Positions 1-9,176 of a stretch of DNA of 29,325 nt are shown here, one piece after another. How positions within the stretch are numbered: the first letter of the stretch is position 1; each line of letters begins with the position of its first letter. The notes below the pieces were generated by a model that was not told the origin of the DNA, searched no databases, and worked only from the letters and a program-made list of their open reading frames with translations. The translations under genes and the position numbers were made by a program. This DNA is from a virus, in the IMG/VR virus record IMGVR_UViG_3300043434_000013, positions 1 through 29,325 of that record; one strand, 5' to 3'.

Positions 1-3000
1 CGTTCGCCGTGGTGGAAAGCCCAACCTGACATAGCGTTGAACTTACCCATCGGACCCGTACGGGTATCCCCTTGGATCATCTCATAGAGCTGAGATCGGT
101 CGAGCTGACCGTTGTCGGACCAGACCTTAATTGCATTGGCGTACTTTCTACCGATCGCTGTATCAGGACCGTAGTTAGCAATAGAAGGCATGACATCCAT
201 CAGCACTGTCTCACCGTCGGCACCGAGCATCTCGATCTGCGCCTTACGTCCGCTGTTCATAAAGATCTTGGTCGCATCCCCAAGAGCCCTAGATACACTT
301 GCGTCTGAGTACTTACCCATAAGGTAAGGAGCTACAATCATCGGGACGTTAGCCAAGTTGACCAGCGCCGAGGACAGGTTAAAGCCCAGCGTGTAGTGGA
401 ATGCCGTAGAAGACAATATGCTTCCTAGGTCATTTTTTGTCGGGTTGAGTACGTACTTGAGGTGCTTTTCGAACTCGTTGATGTACTTGGCATGAACAGA
501 ATTATCGCCGCCGGTCTTACCGATCGCAGTACCGTACTTGTGCATATCATCCAATGCACCACGGATCTTTGGGTTGTACCGGAGATTGGAAACTTGATGC
601 GCCATACCACGCATCTTCCTTTCAAACACCCCGATAGAATCCTTGTCGTAACCAGAACGACCCCCTTCTTTACGAGCCTGCATAGACTTAGCAAAAGCCG
701 TCTCAGGCAACGTAGAGATAAAGAGCCTCATCATCTGGTCGATCGCATCGTCAGCTACGCCATTAACCTTCATCAAATGGAAGACGCTGTTTACAAATGA
801 ACCAGCCGGCGCTCTACGGTAATCAACTTCGTTGATGTTGTTGTAGACGTTCATCTGCTCAGGATCGGAACCTTCAGCAAGGAGCTGTTCGATTCTTTTC
901 TGGCGTGCCAGCGTAGAGGTGAACGCTTCTACCGTGCGGTCAACCTGACCGTTCTTATCCTTGATCGTAGCGGACAACCAGAAATCACCTTGGCGACCCA
1001 GAGCAAAGTAAGGATCAATAAGGCCTTTCTTAGACATCTCTTTCATGATGTCAGCCTTGATCTTTTCCTTGGTGTCCTTAGACACGTCGGTGCCATCGAT
1101 ACGGTCATCGATGCCTTTCCTGATCTCTTCGTACATCCCTTTGTAGGCATCCCGCATACGTACGTACATGTTCTTCCATACGTCGTCGAGAGCTCTATAT
1201 CGGGTGTCTAGATCATCCCAGATCTTCTGTTTGTCAGGATCGTCCTTGTAGTAGTCCCTACGACGTGTGGGATCAACCATCTGGATCGTGCTTTCATGCA
1301 CCAGATCATCGAACCGGGAGTGCTGCAACCTAGAAGTTTTGATTGCTTGCTTAGCGAGATGGACGATCGGATCGATCATCTTATTCAATTTCTTTTCATA
1401 CCCGCCACGCTGATTGACCAGATCATTGATCCTATGCGCCATACCGGGGAAGTACTTTTCGGCGAGATCCGTCAAAGCATTGAGAGGTAGCAATGAAAGC
1501 ACCCCGCTGGATACCATATCGGACCCAGATCCAATCGCCTGACTCAGAGCAGATTTCTGTCTTTCATTGAGGAACGGAACAGCATCGATGATTTTATCGG
1601 TAGTTCCTATAGCAAATTTGGACCCCTTATTAGGCGCATACAGGATCGCAGCATCCCGGTATTGCGGGGCAGGAGAAGCCAACGCCGACAAGAGTGCATC
1701 CACCTTGTCATACGCGGAGTTCATCATCTTGGGTTCCATACCCATCATGCGACGGACAAAGTTTGAAACCGCTCGAACGAATCTATCCCACGCGCTATTA
1801 GGATTCCCATCGGGGTAGATGGACTGCAGGGTATTAGCCATCTCGGGGTTACCCCAAGATTCGGCGGCAAACTCCTGTACATCCTTAGCACCATACGCAG
1901 ATCCAAGGCTATCCTTGATCTTGTTGAATAGCTGAGTTAGGTTCCTAGTTAAAGGATTGTTCGGGTCAGCCAGAGCATGGGACATGACAGGATGCACAGC
2001 CTCATGGATCAGCACGTGCGAATTCAGCCCGTTAGTGGCATCCAGATGGATCGTATTGGTCCTAGGATCGTAATACCCAGCGACAGGTTTACCTGATTCA
2101 TCAGCTAGACCCAGAGACACAACGACCTTAGTACCCTCAAGGTTCTTAGCCAGAATCCTAGCGATACGTTCAGCAACACCGCCTACGTTTGCACCGTGTA
2201 GAGTCAATGCTTGGCGCAGATTACCTTTACGTAATGCCGAGATGACTTCGGGGCTGAGGACCTTGGCGAGCTTGGAGACTTCATTGCTAGGACCAGCCGT
2301 ACGCTCACCCTCTACTTGTGTGAGGATTTGTACAGGAGCGGACTCAGCCTGCTTAGCTTGGTTCCTATCGTAAAGATCGAGGTTGCCAGAAGCACCACCC
2401 ATAATAGAGGGAGCGCCGGGTTCCAATTCACCATATTCATTGCGTTCGGTAAGATCATCGATAGACCAGCGGGACTTGTCCATAGCAGAGGTCTTCTGCT
2501 CTTGGCGCTGTTGTTCCTGAATCAATCGATCCAGTTCAGCATTAGTCTCAGGGCTAAGATTCTTCTGCACCCAGCGAGCTGCGGCCTTGGCCGCTTCTCC
2601 ACCCGTTCCCCTGTACCGCTCGCCGGACTCAACACCTTCAACATCGGGGGCTAACCTGTGTCTTGGGGTCGGGTACACAAGATCATTAGCGATACTAGCC
2701 AGACTCTGTATAAGCGTCGGCATTTGATTGAAGTAAGCCTGAGCCGACTTCGCGTCGCCCTTGGGAGCCTTCACTCCCTTAAGAACGCCTACAGAGTTAT
2801 GGTCATCTTGGTTCTGGATATCTTCACTAGGTAAAGCTCTCGCCTGTTGGGTTGTAGGCACCGCTTTAGCCTTTTCACCCGCTCCGCTCTCCAGCTGATT
2901 AACTAGCCGAATAGCTTCCTTGTGGGTTTCTGTGTCACCTTCTTGGAGGGCCTGATCCGCGATCTCGCGTAGCTGGCGTATCCTTTGCTTAGTAGCAACC

Positions 3001-5204
3001 TGTTGGGCTTCTAATGTACGTTGCTCACCCGCTGTTCTTCCAGCAGGTTCAGATACAGATGGTGTACCGCCTGCCACTCCTCCGGTTTCAGATACTCCAG
3101 CTCCTTCGGTGGGTACACCTGCACTGGGTCCGCTAGGTAATTGAGGGCCAGCTCCAGCTCGTGCAACGACATCCTTATAGTCAAAGTATTCTGGTGCGGG
3201 GGGTTCTCTCCCTTCCCGTTTCCTATATACGCTCTCAGACCCCTCCCCGTACTCAGACTCAAATTGTGGCGCGAAGTATCCGGGTAGTTCTGTTTGCTGT
3301 GATGGTGAGGGGGTGAGGCCTCGGATGATTTGTCCGATTTCTTCTTTTCGCTCACGCGATATCTTGGAATTCGATTCGACTCGCTTAAGGACTTCTCCAA
3401 TAGCTCTTCTGTCTTCTTCGTTGCTGAGGTCTTTGCCAATGAGGTTCTTGTAGTAACCAGAGTTGGATTTAAACCCCAAGCGAGACAGAACGTCTTCATC
3501 GATAACCGTAGAAGGAGCTTGTGTGCTAGGAGTAGTAGTTTCACCACGTAGTTCATCAGTTCTCCCCATGCTTCCTTCGGCCAAGTAGGGGAAGCCCCAC
3601 ATATCAGCCTGTTGCGGAGTAGCCTCAGCCGCGCCCGGACCCCCATAAGGAGTCTGTGGAACGATACCAAGACCCGTAGGTGCAGGACCCCCCGACTGAT
3701 CTGTAGGAGGAGCAGCTTCTTGAGGTTGTGGTCTACGACCTGCTTGGAGTGCGGCACCGGGCGCACCAAATGCGCCACCACCAATGGCCCCGCGAATAGC
3801 GGAGTCAAAGACATTATCCATGAGGTCTTTACTAGACCCGGCGATCCTAGATGCTAAGTTATCAATAGCAGTCTGAGCACCTTCGGTAAGACCTTCGGTC
3901 GCCATAAGCTGACCGGTCTCAAGAGCGAAAGCCTTCTTCCAAGATGTGGGTACTACATCGACCTTTTCGCCGATCTTAGCTGTAAGCGCAGAACGTTCAG
4001 CATTCGTCAGCTGACCCCATATCTTTTGGGGTACGATCGTATCAAGCATGGCCTTAGCACCGCCCAAGGCGGTAGCGATACCGGGATGCAGTTCACCCGT
4101 ATCTTGATAGATCTGATTAAAAGTCTCAGGGATATTGAGGCCGGCAGAGGCCGCGCCAGTACCCACCCAAGATCCGACAATCGCCTTGTCCATCAGGCGA
4201 TCAGCAAAAGCGTTTTCAGCCGCAGCGGTCTCTAGACCCTGCTTGGTAGCGTAGTCCTTGATCTCATCGGCAAGAGCTCGCTTGGCTAATTTTCTACCAG
4301 CAAAAGAACCGATACCGGAACCACTGAGGAAGGCCACCATATCAGGGCCAGTCTCGCCGAGAGTTTCCGCAGCGTAGTCGAATGCCTGACCGATGCTACC
4401 AATGTCCTTGAATGACTCGTACGCGGTCGGGTACTGCGCTTGGATATCGGCCATGCGCTGGTTGTATTCTTCCAGCTGGTTCTTGGCGTACTCATCCTGA
4501 CCAAACATAGACCCGGCAAGAGCCGGGATAAGATCAAGAGCGGTGCCTTCGAGCCCCGCCATACCACGCTTCCAACCACCCTTAACAAGTTCAGAAGTAG
4601 GTAAATCTTTGGGATCAAGAATACGTCCACGACCATACTTGGCGTTCTGCTCTATGCCGCCGGGAAGGGAAGTCCATACACCAGACAAAGCACGAAGAGC
4701 GCCCTGCCGTAGCGCGGGATCACCAGAAGCCCAATCTTGTTCTAGGTTACGTCCGGTTTTGTTTTGGTAAGTCTCAGAAGCGAGGTTCCATGCAGCGGCA
4801 TCTTGACTCGCTGGTGACATGTCCTTAAGGCCAAGCTTCTTAGCTTGTTCTTTCCATGTGGGCTCAAGAAACTGATACCGACCAAAAGCAGAAGAAGTCT
4901 TACCGACATTCGGACCACTCATGATAGGCACGTCGATACCGGGGTGCTTAGATAGATCAGCTATCTTGCGACCACCATAGAGCGTGTTGTAGTCCGGGGC
5001 TTCCGTACCGGCGATCGTATCCAACAACTCTTTACGAGCTGAGGACATACCCTCCATAGGAGGGCGTTCCGGGGTCAATCCGGGGCGTTCCAGCCCCTTC
5101 ATGCTTTCTAATGTACTGGTAACTTTGGCGTTGATGTCTTCATCGGACATGCTCTCAGGGAAGTACATCGGCCCAATACCGGGCACATTGACGCGAGCTA
5201 CCAT
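1..5204 (-). CDS. Giant internal virion / polyvalent protein with GH104 lysozyme and HEAVH metallopeptidase-like domains (3' end outside window)
   Basis: A single frame stays open from an ATG at 5204 to the left edge, giving 1734 complete codons with no stop, so the C-terminus is missing. Residues about 55-215 look like a GH104 (lambda R-type) lytic transglycosylase. TIAGTEAPDYN carries candidate catalytic E68, GRYQF is at 108-112, and the SPASQDAA and GVWTSLPGG stretches match lambda endolysin landmarks. Residues about 290-480 contain several Gly/Ala-rich hydrophobic segments, as in ejection proteins. A low-complexity Pro/Gly/Glu linker follows. At 1067-1071 there is HEAVH, with EFAAE at 1111-1115 supplying possible third ligands, a gluzincin-like pattern common in large phage polyvalent proteins. 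Near the edge, the FNLSSALVNLANVP stretch is typical of such giants. It starts 6 bases after the preceding stop. Likely role (inference): ejected with DNA, opening peptidoglycan during entry. Small ORFs in other frames here are shadows. Confidence 0.85.
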   Translation of the reverse strand, partial: MVARVNVPGIGPMYFPESMSDEDINAKVTSTLESMKGLERPGLTPERPPMEGMSSARKELLDTIAGTEAPDYNTLYGGRKIADLSKHPGIDVPIMSGPNVGKTSSAFGRYQFLEPTWKEQAKKLGLKDMSPASQDAAAWNLASETYQNKTGRNLEQDWASGDPALRQGALRALSGVWTSLPGGIEQNAKYGRGRILDPKDLPTSELVKGGWKRGMAGLEGTALDLIPALAGSMFGQDEYAKNQLEEYNQRMADIQAQYPTAYESFKDIGSIGQAFDYAAETLGETGPDMVAFLSGSGIGSFAGRKLAKRALADEIKDYATKQGLETAAAENAFADRLMDKAIVGSWVGTGAASAGLNIPETFNQIYQDTGELHPGIATALGGAKAMLDTIVPQKIWGQLTNAERSALTAKIGEKVDVVPTSWKKAFALETGQLMATEGLTEGAQTAIDNLASRIAGSSKDLMDNVFDSAIRGAIGGGAFGAPGAALQAGRRPQPQEAAPPTDQSGGPAPTGLGIVPQTPYGGPGAAEATPQQADMWGFPYLAEGSMGRTDELRGETTTPSTQAPSTVIDEDVLSRLGFKSNSGYYKNLIGKDLSNEEDRRAIGEVLKRVESNSKISRERKEEIGQIIRGLTPSPSQQTELPGYFAPQFESEYGEGSESVYRKREGREPPAPEYFDYKDVVARAGAGPQLPSGPSAGVPTEGAGVSETGGVAGGTPSVSEPAGRTAGEQRTLEAQQVATKQRIRQLREIADQALQEGDTETHKEAIRLVNQLESGAGEKAKAVPTTQQARALPSEDIQNQDDHNSVGVLKGVKAPKGDAKSAQAYFNQMPTLIQSLASIANDLVYPTPRHRLAPDVEGVESGERYRGTGGEAAKAAARWVQKNLSPETNAELDRLIQEQQRQEQKTSAMDKSRWSIDDLTERNEYGELEPGAPSIMGGASGNLDLYDRNQAKQAESAPVQILTQVEGERTAGPSNEVSKLAKVLSPEVISALRKGNLRQALTLHGANVGGVAERIARILAKNLEGTKVVVSLGLADESGKPVAGYYDPRTNTIHLDATNGLNSHVLIHEAVHPVMSHALADPNNPLTRNLTQLFNKIKDSLGSAYGAKDVQEFAAESWGNPEMANTLQSIYPDGNPNSAWDRFVRAVSNFVRRMMGMEPKMMNSAYDKVDALLSALASPAPQYRDAAILYAPNKGSKFAIGTTDKIIDAVPFLNERQKSALSQAIGSGSDMVSSGVLSLLPLNALTDLAEKYFPGMAHRINDLVNQRGGYEKKLNKMIDPIVHLAKQAIKTSRLQHSRFDDLVHESTIQMVDPTRRRDYYKDDPDKQKIWDDLDTRYRALDDVWKNMYVRMRDAYKGMYEEIRKGIDDRIDGTDVSKDTKEKIKADIMKEMSKKGLIDPYFALGRQGDFWLSATIKDKNGQVDRTVEAFTSTLARQKRIEQLLAEGSDPEQMNVYNNINEVDYRRAPAGSFVNSVFHLMKVNGVADDAIDQMMRLFISTLPETAFAKSMQARKEGGRSGYDKDSIGVFERKMRGMAHQVSNLRYNPKIRGALDDMHKYGTAIGKTGGDNSVHAKYINEFEKHLKYVLNPTKNDLGSILSSTAFHYTLGFNLSSALVNLANVPMIVAPYLMGKYSDASVSRALGDATKIFMNSGRKAQIEMLGADGETVLMDVMPSIANYGPDTAIGRKYANAIKVWSDNGQLDRSQLYEMIQGDTRTGPMGKFNAMSGWAFHHGE

Positions 5205-5210
5205 ACTTAA

Positions 5211-6776
5211 TTACTCCGAGCTGCTGCTACCGCCTTCGCGGCTCCCACCTACGTATTGGAACTCTCTAACATTCTGAGCAAAGGCATTATCAATAGCCGC
5301 TCTAGCACTAGCTACTGCTCGTTGGTAGGTTCCAGATTCTTTCGGGTAAGTTAAGCCCTTAGTAGTTTCCGCGTCAAACATAACTCCGGAGCTGGTGGGG
5401 TCCATGTAAGCGTTTCTACGCCAGTCCTGAAGCTTGGACATAAACTGTCCTGCGCCGGGGGTTCCTTTGTACCCAGCGGCTACTTGTTTCAGTCTCTTAA
5501 TATCCTGCTCACCCGGAAGAAGAGCGGTACGCATCGTAGCTTCGTTTGCAGAAGCAAGCTGATGCGCGGCTTCAGCACCGTACAGTTCTTTCTGAGCCGG
5601 ATATAGACCTGATTTAGCTCGATTCTCCTCAGCCGCGGAAGCATAGTAGGGCTCCATCATCTTAGCCTTGGAGATATCGATGCCCATATCCATCGCTTTA
5701 TTCTCAAGTTCCTGACCCTTAAGGCCAAGGCTTGCAAGCTGTTGGATAATCTGACGATCGCCAGCACGAAGCTGCTCAAGACCCCTACCGTAAGACTCTG
5801 CACCCTCCAAACCACCCCGAGCGACGTTGACTCCGGCAAACGGAGACTGGCCGGCCATCATGCCAAAACCGGCCTTCATCAATGCAAGGTTACGGTTCTC
5901 AGCTTCCTGTTCAGCGCGGTCAGCTTTCTGCCCTAAGATCATGCTACGCAGTTCATCCCGATCGGCACGGCTACGTTCAAGATGCGCTTTATATATGTCA
6001 TCGATACCACTAAATGCGCTTGCCGCAGCATCTCTCGGTGTAGCCGGAGGAGCTTCAAGCCCACGTTCGATTTTGAACCCAGTATTAGGTGTAGCCGGAG
6101 GAGTAGCTGGCCCAGCCGGTGGCTGAGCTTGCGGAGAAGGTTGTGCTTGCGGAGGAGTTAGACCAGCGTAGGTACCGGGAAGTATGGGACTACGAGCCGT
6201 AGTACCCTTTGCACCAAAGAGATCCTGCATCCCTTTGTTCTGCTCTTCCATTCGCTTGATATCTTTCTTGGAATACACTTCATGAGGCATCTCAAATCTA
6301 CCTAAGATGCTTTTCCAAGAACCTTCTGGGCCAAAATCGGGGGAGTACCCCGGTGGGGTATCGTAGGGGCTATAAGATTCGTAGGGATCTTCGACCAGAC
6401 CCTCATCAGCGAACGCAACAATGCCACCACCCGCGTACTCTGCAGGCATATTACTTTGGGCTGCGTCGATACCCATATTAGGAGCAGGCTGCTGACGACC
6501 GGTCGCCGGTAGTGTGGGCGCGGGGGGTGCTACCGGACGGGTTACCTGATCCGCAGCCTGCATAACTTGATCGCTCACTGTGGTCGGAGGACCACCCTCT
6601 ATCTGTCGCATAAGAGCCTGCGCCATCTGGAGCTTCTGAGCTTCCTTGGTCTTTTTCTCAATGAGAGGGATACCGACGTAAGACGGGATAGACCCACTCT
6701 GTACACCCTTAACGATGTCGCCGATGCTGAGACCCTCAGCGCGGTTCATAGTCCCGTAAGTGCTAGTGATACTCAT
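5211..6776 (-). CDS. Putative internal virion protein, 521 aa
   Basis: The function is not established. The N-terminal 110 residues are helical, followed by the tag-like YAGGGIVAF at 114-122 and ADEG at 123-126. A Pro/Gln/Ala-rich linker (about 205-245) precedes a long charged, probably helical region (about 255-450) with many Glu, Arg and Ala residues. The C-terminus ends in a Ser run. There is no signal peptide or clear enzyme motif. Its start overlaps the stop of the upstream gene as TAATG, so the two are probably translationally coupled. It lies between the S74-domain protein and the giant lysozyme protein, which suggests a second or third component of the DNA-ejection apparatus. That assignment comes from context, not from a recognised domain. 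Confidence 0.75.
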   Translation of the reverse strand: MSITSTYGTMNRAEGLSIGDIVKGVQSGSIPSYVGIPLIEKKTKEAQKLQMAQALMRQIEGGPPTTVSDQVMQAADQVTRPVAPPAPTLPATGRQQPAPNMGIDAAQSNMPAEYAGGGIVAFADEGLVEDPYESYSPYDTPPGYSPDFGPEGSWKSILGRFEMPHEVYSKKDIKRMEEQNKGMQDLFGAKGTTARSPILPGTYAGLTPPQAQPSPQAQPPAGPATPPATPNTGFKIERGLEAPPATPRDAAASAFSGIDDIYKAHLERSRADRDELRSMILGQKADRAEQEAENRNLALMKAGFGMMAGQSPFAGVNVARGGLEGAESYGRGLEQLRAGDRQIIQQLASLGLKGQELENKAMDMGIDISKAKMMEPYYASAAEENRAKSGLYPAQKELYGAEAAHQLASANEATMRTALLPGEQDIKRLKQVAAGYKGTPGAGQFMSKLQDWRRNAYMDPTSSGVMFDAETTKGLTYPKESGTYQRAVASARAAIDNAFAQNVREFQYVGGSREGGSSSSE

Positions 6777-8722
6777 TAGACCGTCTCCATCCGGGTGCCA
6801 ATCATGTCGTAGTTAACGTACTTGTAGCCATTCGGCAATACCCCAACAGCTTCCGGCTTAATCTGCTCAACTTCTTGAGCCATAACACCACGATAGCGAA
6901 TACTAGGATCACCAAACTCAGGCCTATAGTTAAATTCGTACTGGGTAAGTCCGTTCTTCAAGCGACCAACAGCCTTGATATTGTCCTTGGTTCGAATGTC
7001 AGACATCGCCCCGTAAAGACCAGCACCCGCGATACCAAGACCAGCGACTTGAGACCAAGGATTAGGAGCCGCTTGATAAGTAGCCGTAGTTGATTGACTA
7101 GTGGGTAGGCCACGCAGCAAGCTATTAAGGAACGAGTACTGCTGGTACGGGTACTGTTGTTCGGTCTGGAAGTTCTGCATGGCAGCATTGATGACGTTCT
7201 GGTTCTGCTGTTGCTGTATACCGCCGAGTTGATTCTGAAGCCCGATGATTCCTTGTTGGGCTCCTAGCTGCATATTGCCAATGTTGGCAAGATTCATACC
7301 CTGCGCACCAACCTGACCATAACTTTGAAGGCCAAGCTGATTGGCACCGACGGCTCCTTGGACGCCTTGGATACCGGTTTGAGCTCCTTGGATACCAAGA
7401 CCTTGGCCTTGAAGAGCGGCCTGCGCCCCATGTATACCGAGCTCACCAGCGTTAATCTGCTGACCAACACCCTGAAGTCCAGTCTGATACCCTTGAAGCG
7501 CCGGGCTAATACCGGCTATACCGGTCTGAGCTCCCTGCATACCCGCAAGCTGCGCCTGAGTACCGGCCTGAAGACCTTGGAGCCCAAGACCCGAGCCATA
7601 CTGCATGGACTGAATAGCGTTCTGATATGCTTGGTTATAACCCTGACCGATCGCTTGCTGCGCGGCAAGATTGCCGGCCTGCTGGGAAAGAGCGTTAGCT
7701 AGCGCCGAACGAGAACCGCCAAAAGCGCCAGAAGAAGTAGCCGCGGCCTGCTGACCTGCCCCTTGAATACCGGTCTGTTGACCCAACAGCTGTAACTGTG
7801 GAGCAAGCGAAGCCTGAATATAGGGGTTCATGTATGCCTGAACAGCACCGGGACTCGTTGCTTGCGCCGCGTAGTTAGCGCCAGCTCCGTAACCCATACC
7901 TGCCATAGCGGCGGCATTAGCGCCATACCCAGCGCCTTGAGCGCCGTAGCCTAAACCTTGCAGACCGGTCTGAGCTGCTCCAGCCCCATAAACTTCAGCC
8001 TGCTGCGCGGCTCTATCAGCGCGACGCTGGGCATCCTGCCAAGCCCTAATACCAATTTCTGAAGCTTTAGCCCCATACCCAGCACCAGAAGCACCGTACC
8101 CCATCGAGGCGCTAGCCAAACCGGGGGTAAGAGCGGCGATACCCAGAGAACCCTGAGCCGCTTGATTAGCGTAATCTGTAGCTTGAGCAAACTGACCGGG
8201 GACCTGAAGCTGACGAGCAGCGTTCATAGCCTGAAGCTGCATAGGGCTGAAGCCCGCTACCGCAGCAGAACCACCCGCCGCGCCGCCGCTACCCGGTATT
8301 GGATTTCCTTGGGCATCATATTGGGTACCTAATAAGTTACCCTGCTCGTCCGTTTTGTACGCTGCCGTTTGTTTGTACGGCATGTACTGGGCTTGAGTAG
8401 CCTGCTGCAGAGCTCCCTGCGCGTTGGTTAACTGCCGTTGGGCTTCTGCGTAAGCTTCTGGATTATTCTTTTTCTGCCTGTCATTCCAACCTAGGATCGG
8501 ATTATTTTGCGCTTCGATTACCGCGTTATAAGCAGCGGGATCTACCCCGTACGCCTGATATGGACGAGTCCCAGTAACATTACCTTTACTATCGGTAGTA
8601 AAAGCCTGCTTCATAGCCCCGCCAAGCATTGCTTGGGCATAAGGCCGCATGTATTCAGGGATGTTACTTGTCGTTACCTGAGAGCTAGTATTTGCTGGTG
8701 CTCCAGCGCCGCTACCACACAT
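6776..8722 (-). CDS. Gly/Ala/Gln-rich virion protein with C-terminal Peptidase_S74 intramolecular chaperone domain, 648 aa
   Basis: The N-terminus begins MCGSGAGAP, followed by IPEYMRPYAQAML, an opening seen in aquatic phage internal proteins. Residues about 190-300 carry YGAxGAGYGA-like repeats. Residues 379-504 form a 7-residue repeat of the type LGIQGAQ/TGIQGVQ. The last 75 residues (574-648) match Peptidase_S74 (PF13884): SDIRTK with candidate nucleophile S574, D575 and K579, then YEFNY, RGVMAQEVEQ, PEAV and a final YVNYDMIG. In that family the domain trimerises the protein ahead of it, then cleaves itself off before the Ser. It is usually found on tail spikes and fibres. Here the neighbours are ejection-type proteins, so the protein could be an internal trimeric protein or a misplaced fibre. 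It begins one base after the GNAT stop. Confidence 0.85.
   Translation of the reverse strand: MCGSGAGAPANTSSQVTTSNIPEYMRPYAQAMLGGAMKQAFTTDSKGNVTGTRPYQAYGVDPAAYNAVIEAQNNPILGWNDRQKKNNPEAYAEAQRQLTNAQGALQQATQAQYMPYKQTAAYKTDEQGNLLGTQYDAQGNPIPGSGGAAGGSAAVAGFSPMQLQAMNAARQLQVPGQFAQATDYANQAAQGSLGIAALTPGLASASMGYGASGAGYGAKASEIGIRAWQDAQRRADRAAQQAEVYGAGAAQTGLQGLGYGAQGAGYGANAAAMAGMGYGAGANYAAQATSPGAVQAYMNPYIQASLAPQLQLLGQQTGIQGAGQQAAATSSGAFGGSRSALANALSQQAGNLAAQQAIGQGYNQAYQNAIQSMQYGSGLGLQGLQAGTQAQLAGMQGAQTGIAGISPALQGYQTGLQGVGQQINAGELGIHGAQAALQGQGLGIQGAQTGIQGVQGAVGANQLGLQSYGQVGAQGMNLANIGNMQLGAQQGIIGLQNQLGGIQQQQNQNVINAAMQNFQTEQQYPYQQYSFLNSLLRGLPTSQSTTATYQAAPNPWSQVAGLGIAGAGLYGAMSDIRTKDNIKAVGRLKNGLTQYEFNYRPEFGDPSIRYRGVMAQEVEQIKPEAVGVLPNGYKYVNYDMIGTRMETV
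7211..7588 (-). repeat. Coding heptad repeat region (18 tandem 7-residue units)
   Basis: Residues 379-504 of the S74-domain protein can be written in unbroken 7-residue units, for example LGLQGLQ, AGMQGAQ, TGIAGIS, LGIHGAQ, LGIQGAQ, TGIQGVQ. Hydrophobic residues recur at unit positions 3 and 6, the a/d spacing of a coiled coil, but Gly occupies position 2 and often position 5. On the DNA this gives imperfect 21-base repeats rich in CTGAGCTCC- and CTTGGATACC-like words. The register decays after about residue 470. Confidence 0.8.
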
Positions 8723-8723
8723 A

Positions 8724-9176
8724 TCACACCTCTTTCTTAAATATGGAGCCGACTACAGAATAGCCTAAGCGTTCATACAACCGACTTGTCCTTTCGGGTG
8801 CGACCATTGTTGTTGTGCCGGGGCACACTTCTTTAACCCCTTTTGATTTAGCCCAGTCTTCGAAAGCTTTAATCAACCTGACCGCGGTCATACCACCCCT
8901 GTGGTTTGGGTCAATAAACAGGCCTAAATCACAAGCTATTAAATCTTTACCAAAAAAGTATTCAGTAACGTATCCACAGTACCCACCAACCGTTTCTTCA
9001 GTATCGTTCTTAGCGATTGCAACAAAATAGTCCGGGCTGTTTACCCAGAAAGTAAAATTATTAGTCAGTTTAACTGTATCAAAATTAAATTTGCTATAGG
9101 CCGATTCCGCGTGCATAAGCGACGCCAACCTGACCATTTCATGAACATCTTTCCCTGTAGCAATCCGGATACTCAT
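8724..9176 (-). CDS. GNAT-family N-acetyltransferase, 150 aa
   Basis: The length and pattern fit a single-domain GNAT enzyme. An N-terminal RIATGKDVHEM segment is followed by a beta strand (FVAIAKN), the core strand CDLGLFIDP at 82-90, and the acetyl-CoA pyrophosphate loop NHRGGMTA at 91-98 (a variant of R/Q-x-x-G-x-G/A). The following helix is LIKAFEDWAK, and the C-terminal RLYERLGYSVVG is the usual GNAT motif B ending. The reaction would be acetyl transfer from acetyl-CoA to an unknown amine. Its ATG overlaps the upstream stop by 4 bases (ATGA) and its stop lies one base before the next ATG, so it is embedded in the ejection-protein operon. Related GNAT genes occur in the same position in other podovirus-like genomes. 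The substrate could be a virion protein or a host protein. Confidence 0.85.
   Translation of the reverse strand: MSIRIATGKDVHEMVRLASLMHAESAYSKFNFDTVKLTNNFTFWVNSPDYFVAIAKNDTEETVGGYCGYVTEYFFGKDLIACDLGLFIDPNHRGGMTAVRLIKAFEDWAKSKGVKEVCPGTTTMVAPERTSRLYERLGYSVVGSIFKKEV

Noticed and set aside
462-800. Plus-strand open frames of 60-150 codons throughout the window
   Set aside because: All lie antisense to well-supported minus-strand genes, lack ribosome sites and recognisable motifs, and are treated as shadows.
3011-3814. A 267-codon open frame on the minus strand
   Set aside because: It is out of frame with the giant gene, which is open through the whole region with sensible codon use and recognisable domains. 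The translation is Leu/Arg-rich with no motif.
7325-7702. A 125-codon plus-strand open frame
   Set aside because: It lies opposite the heptad repeats of the S74-domain protein. The repeated codons there keep the opposite strand open by composition. It has no Shine-Dalgarno or neighbours on that strand.
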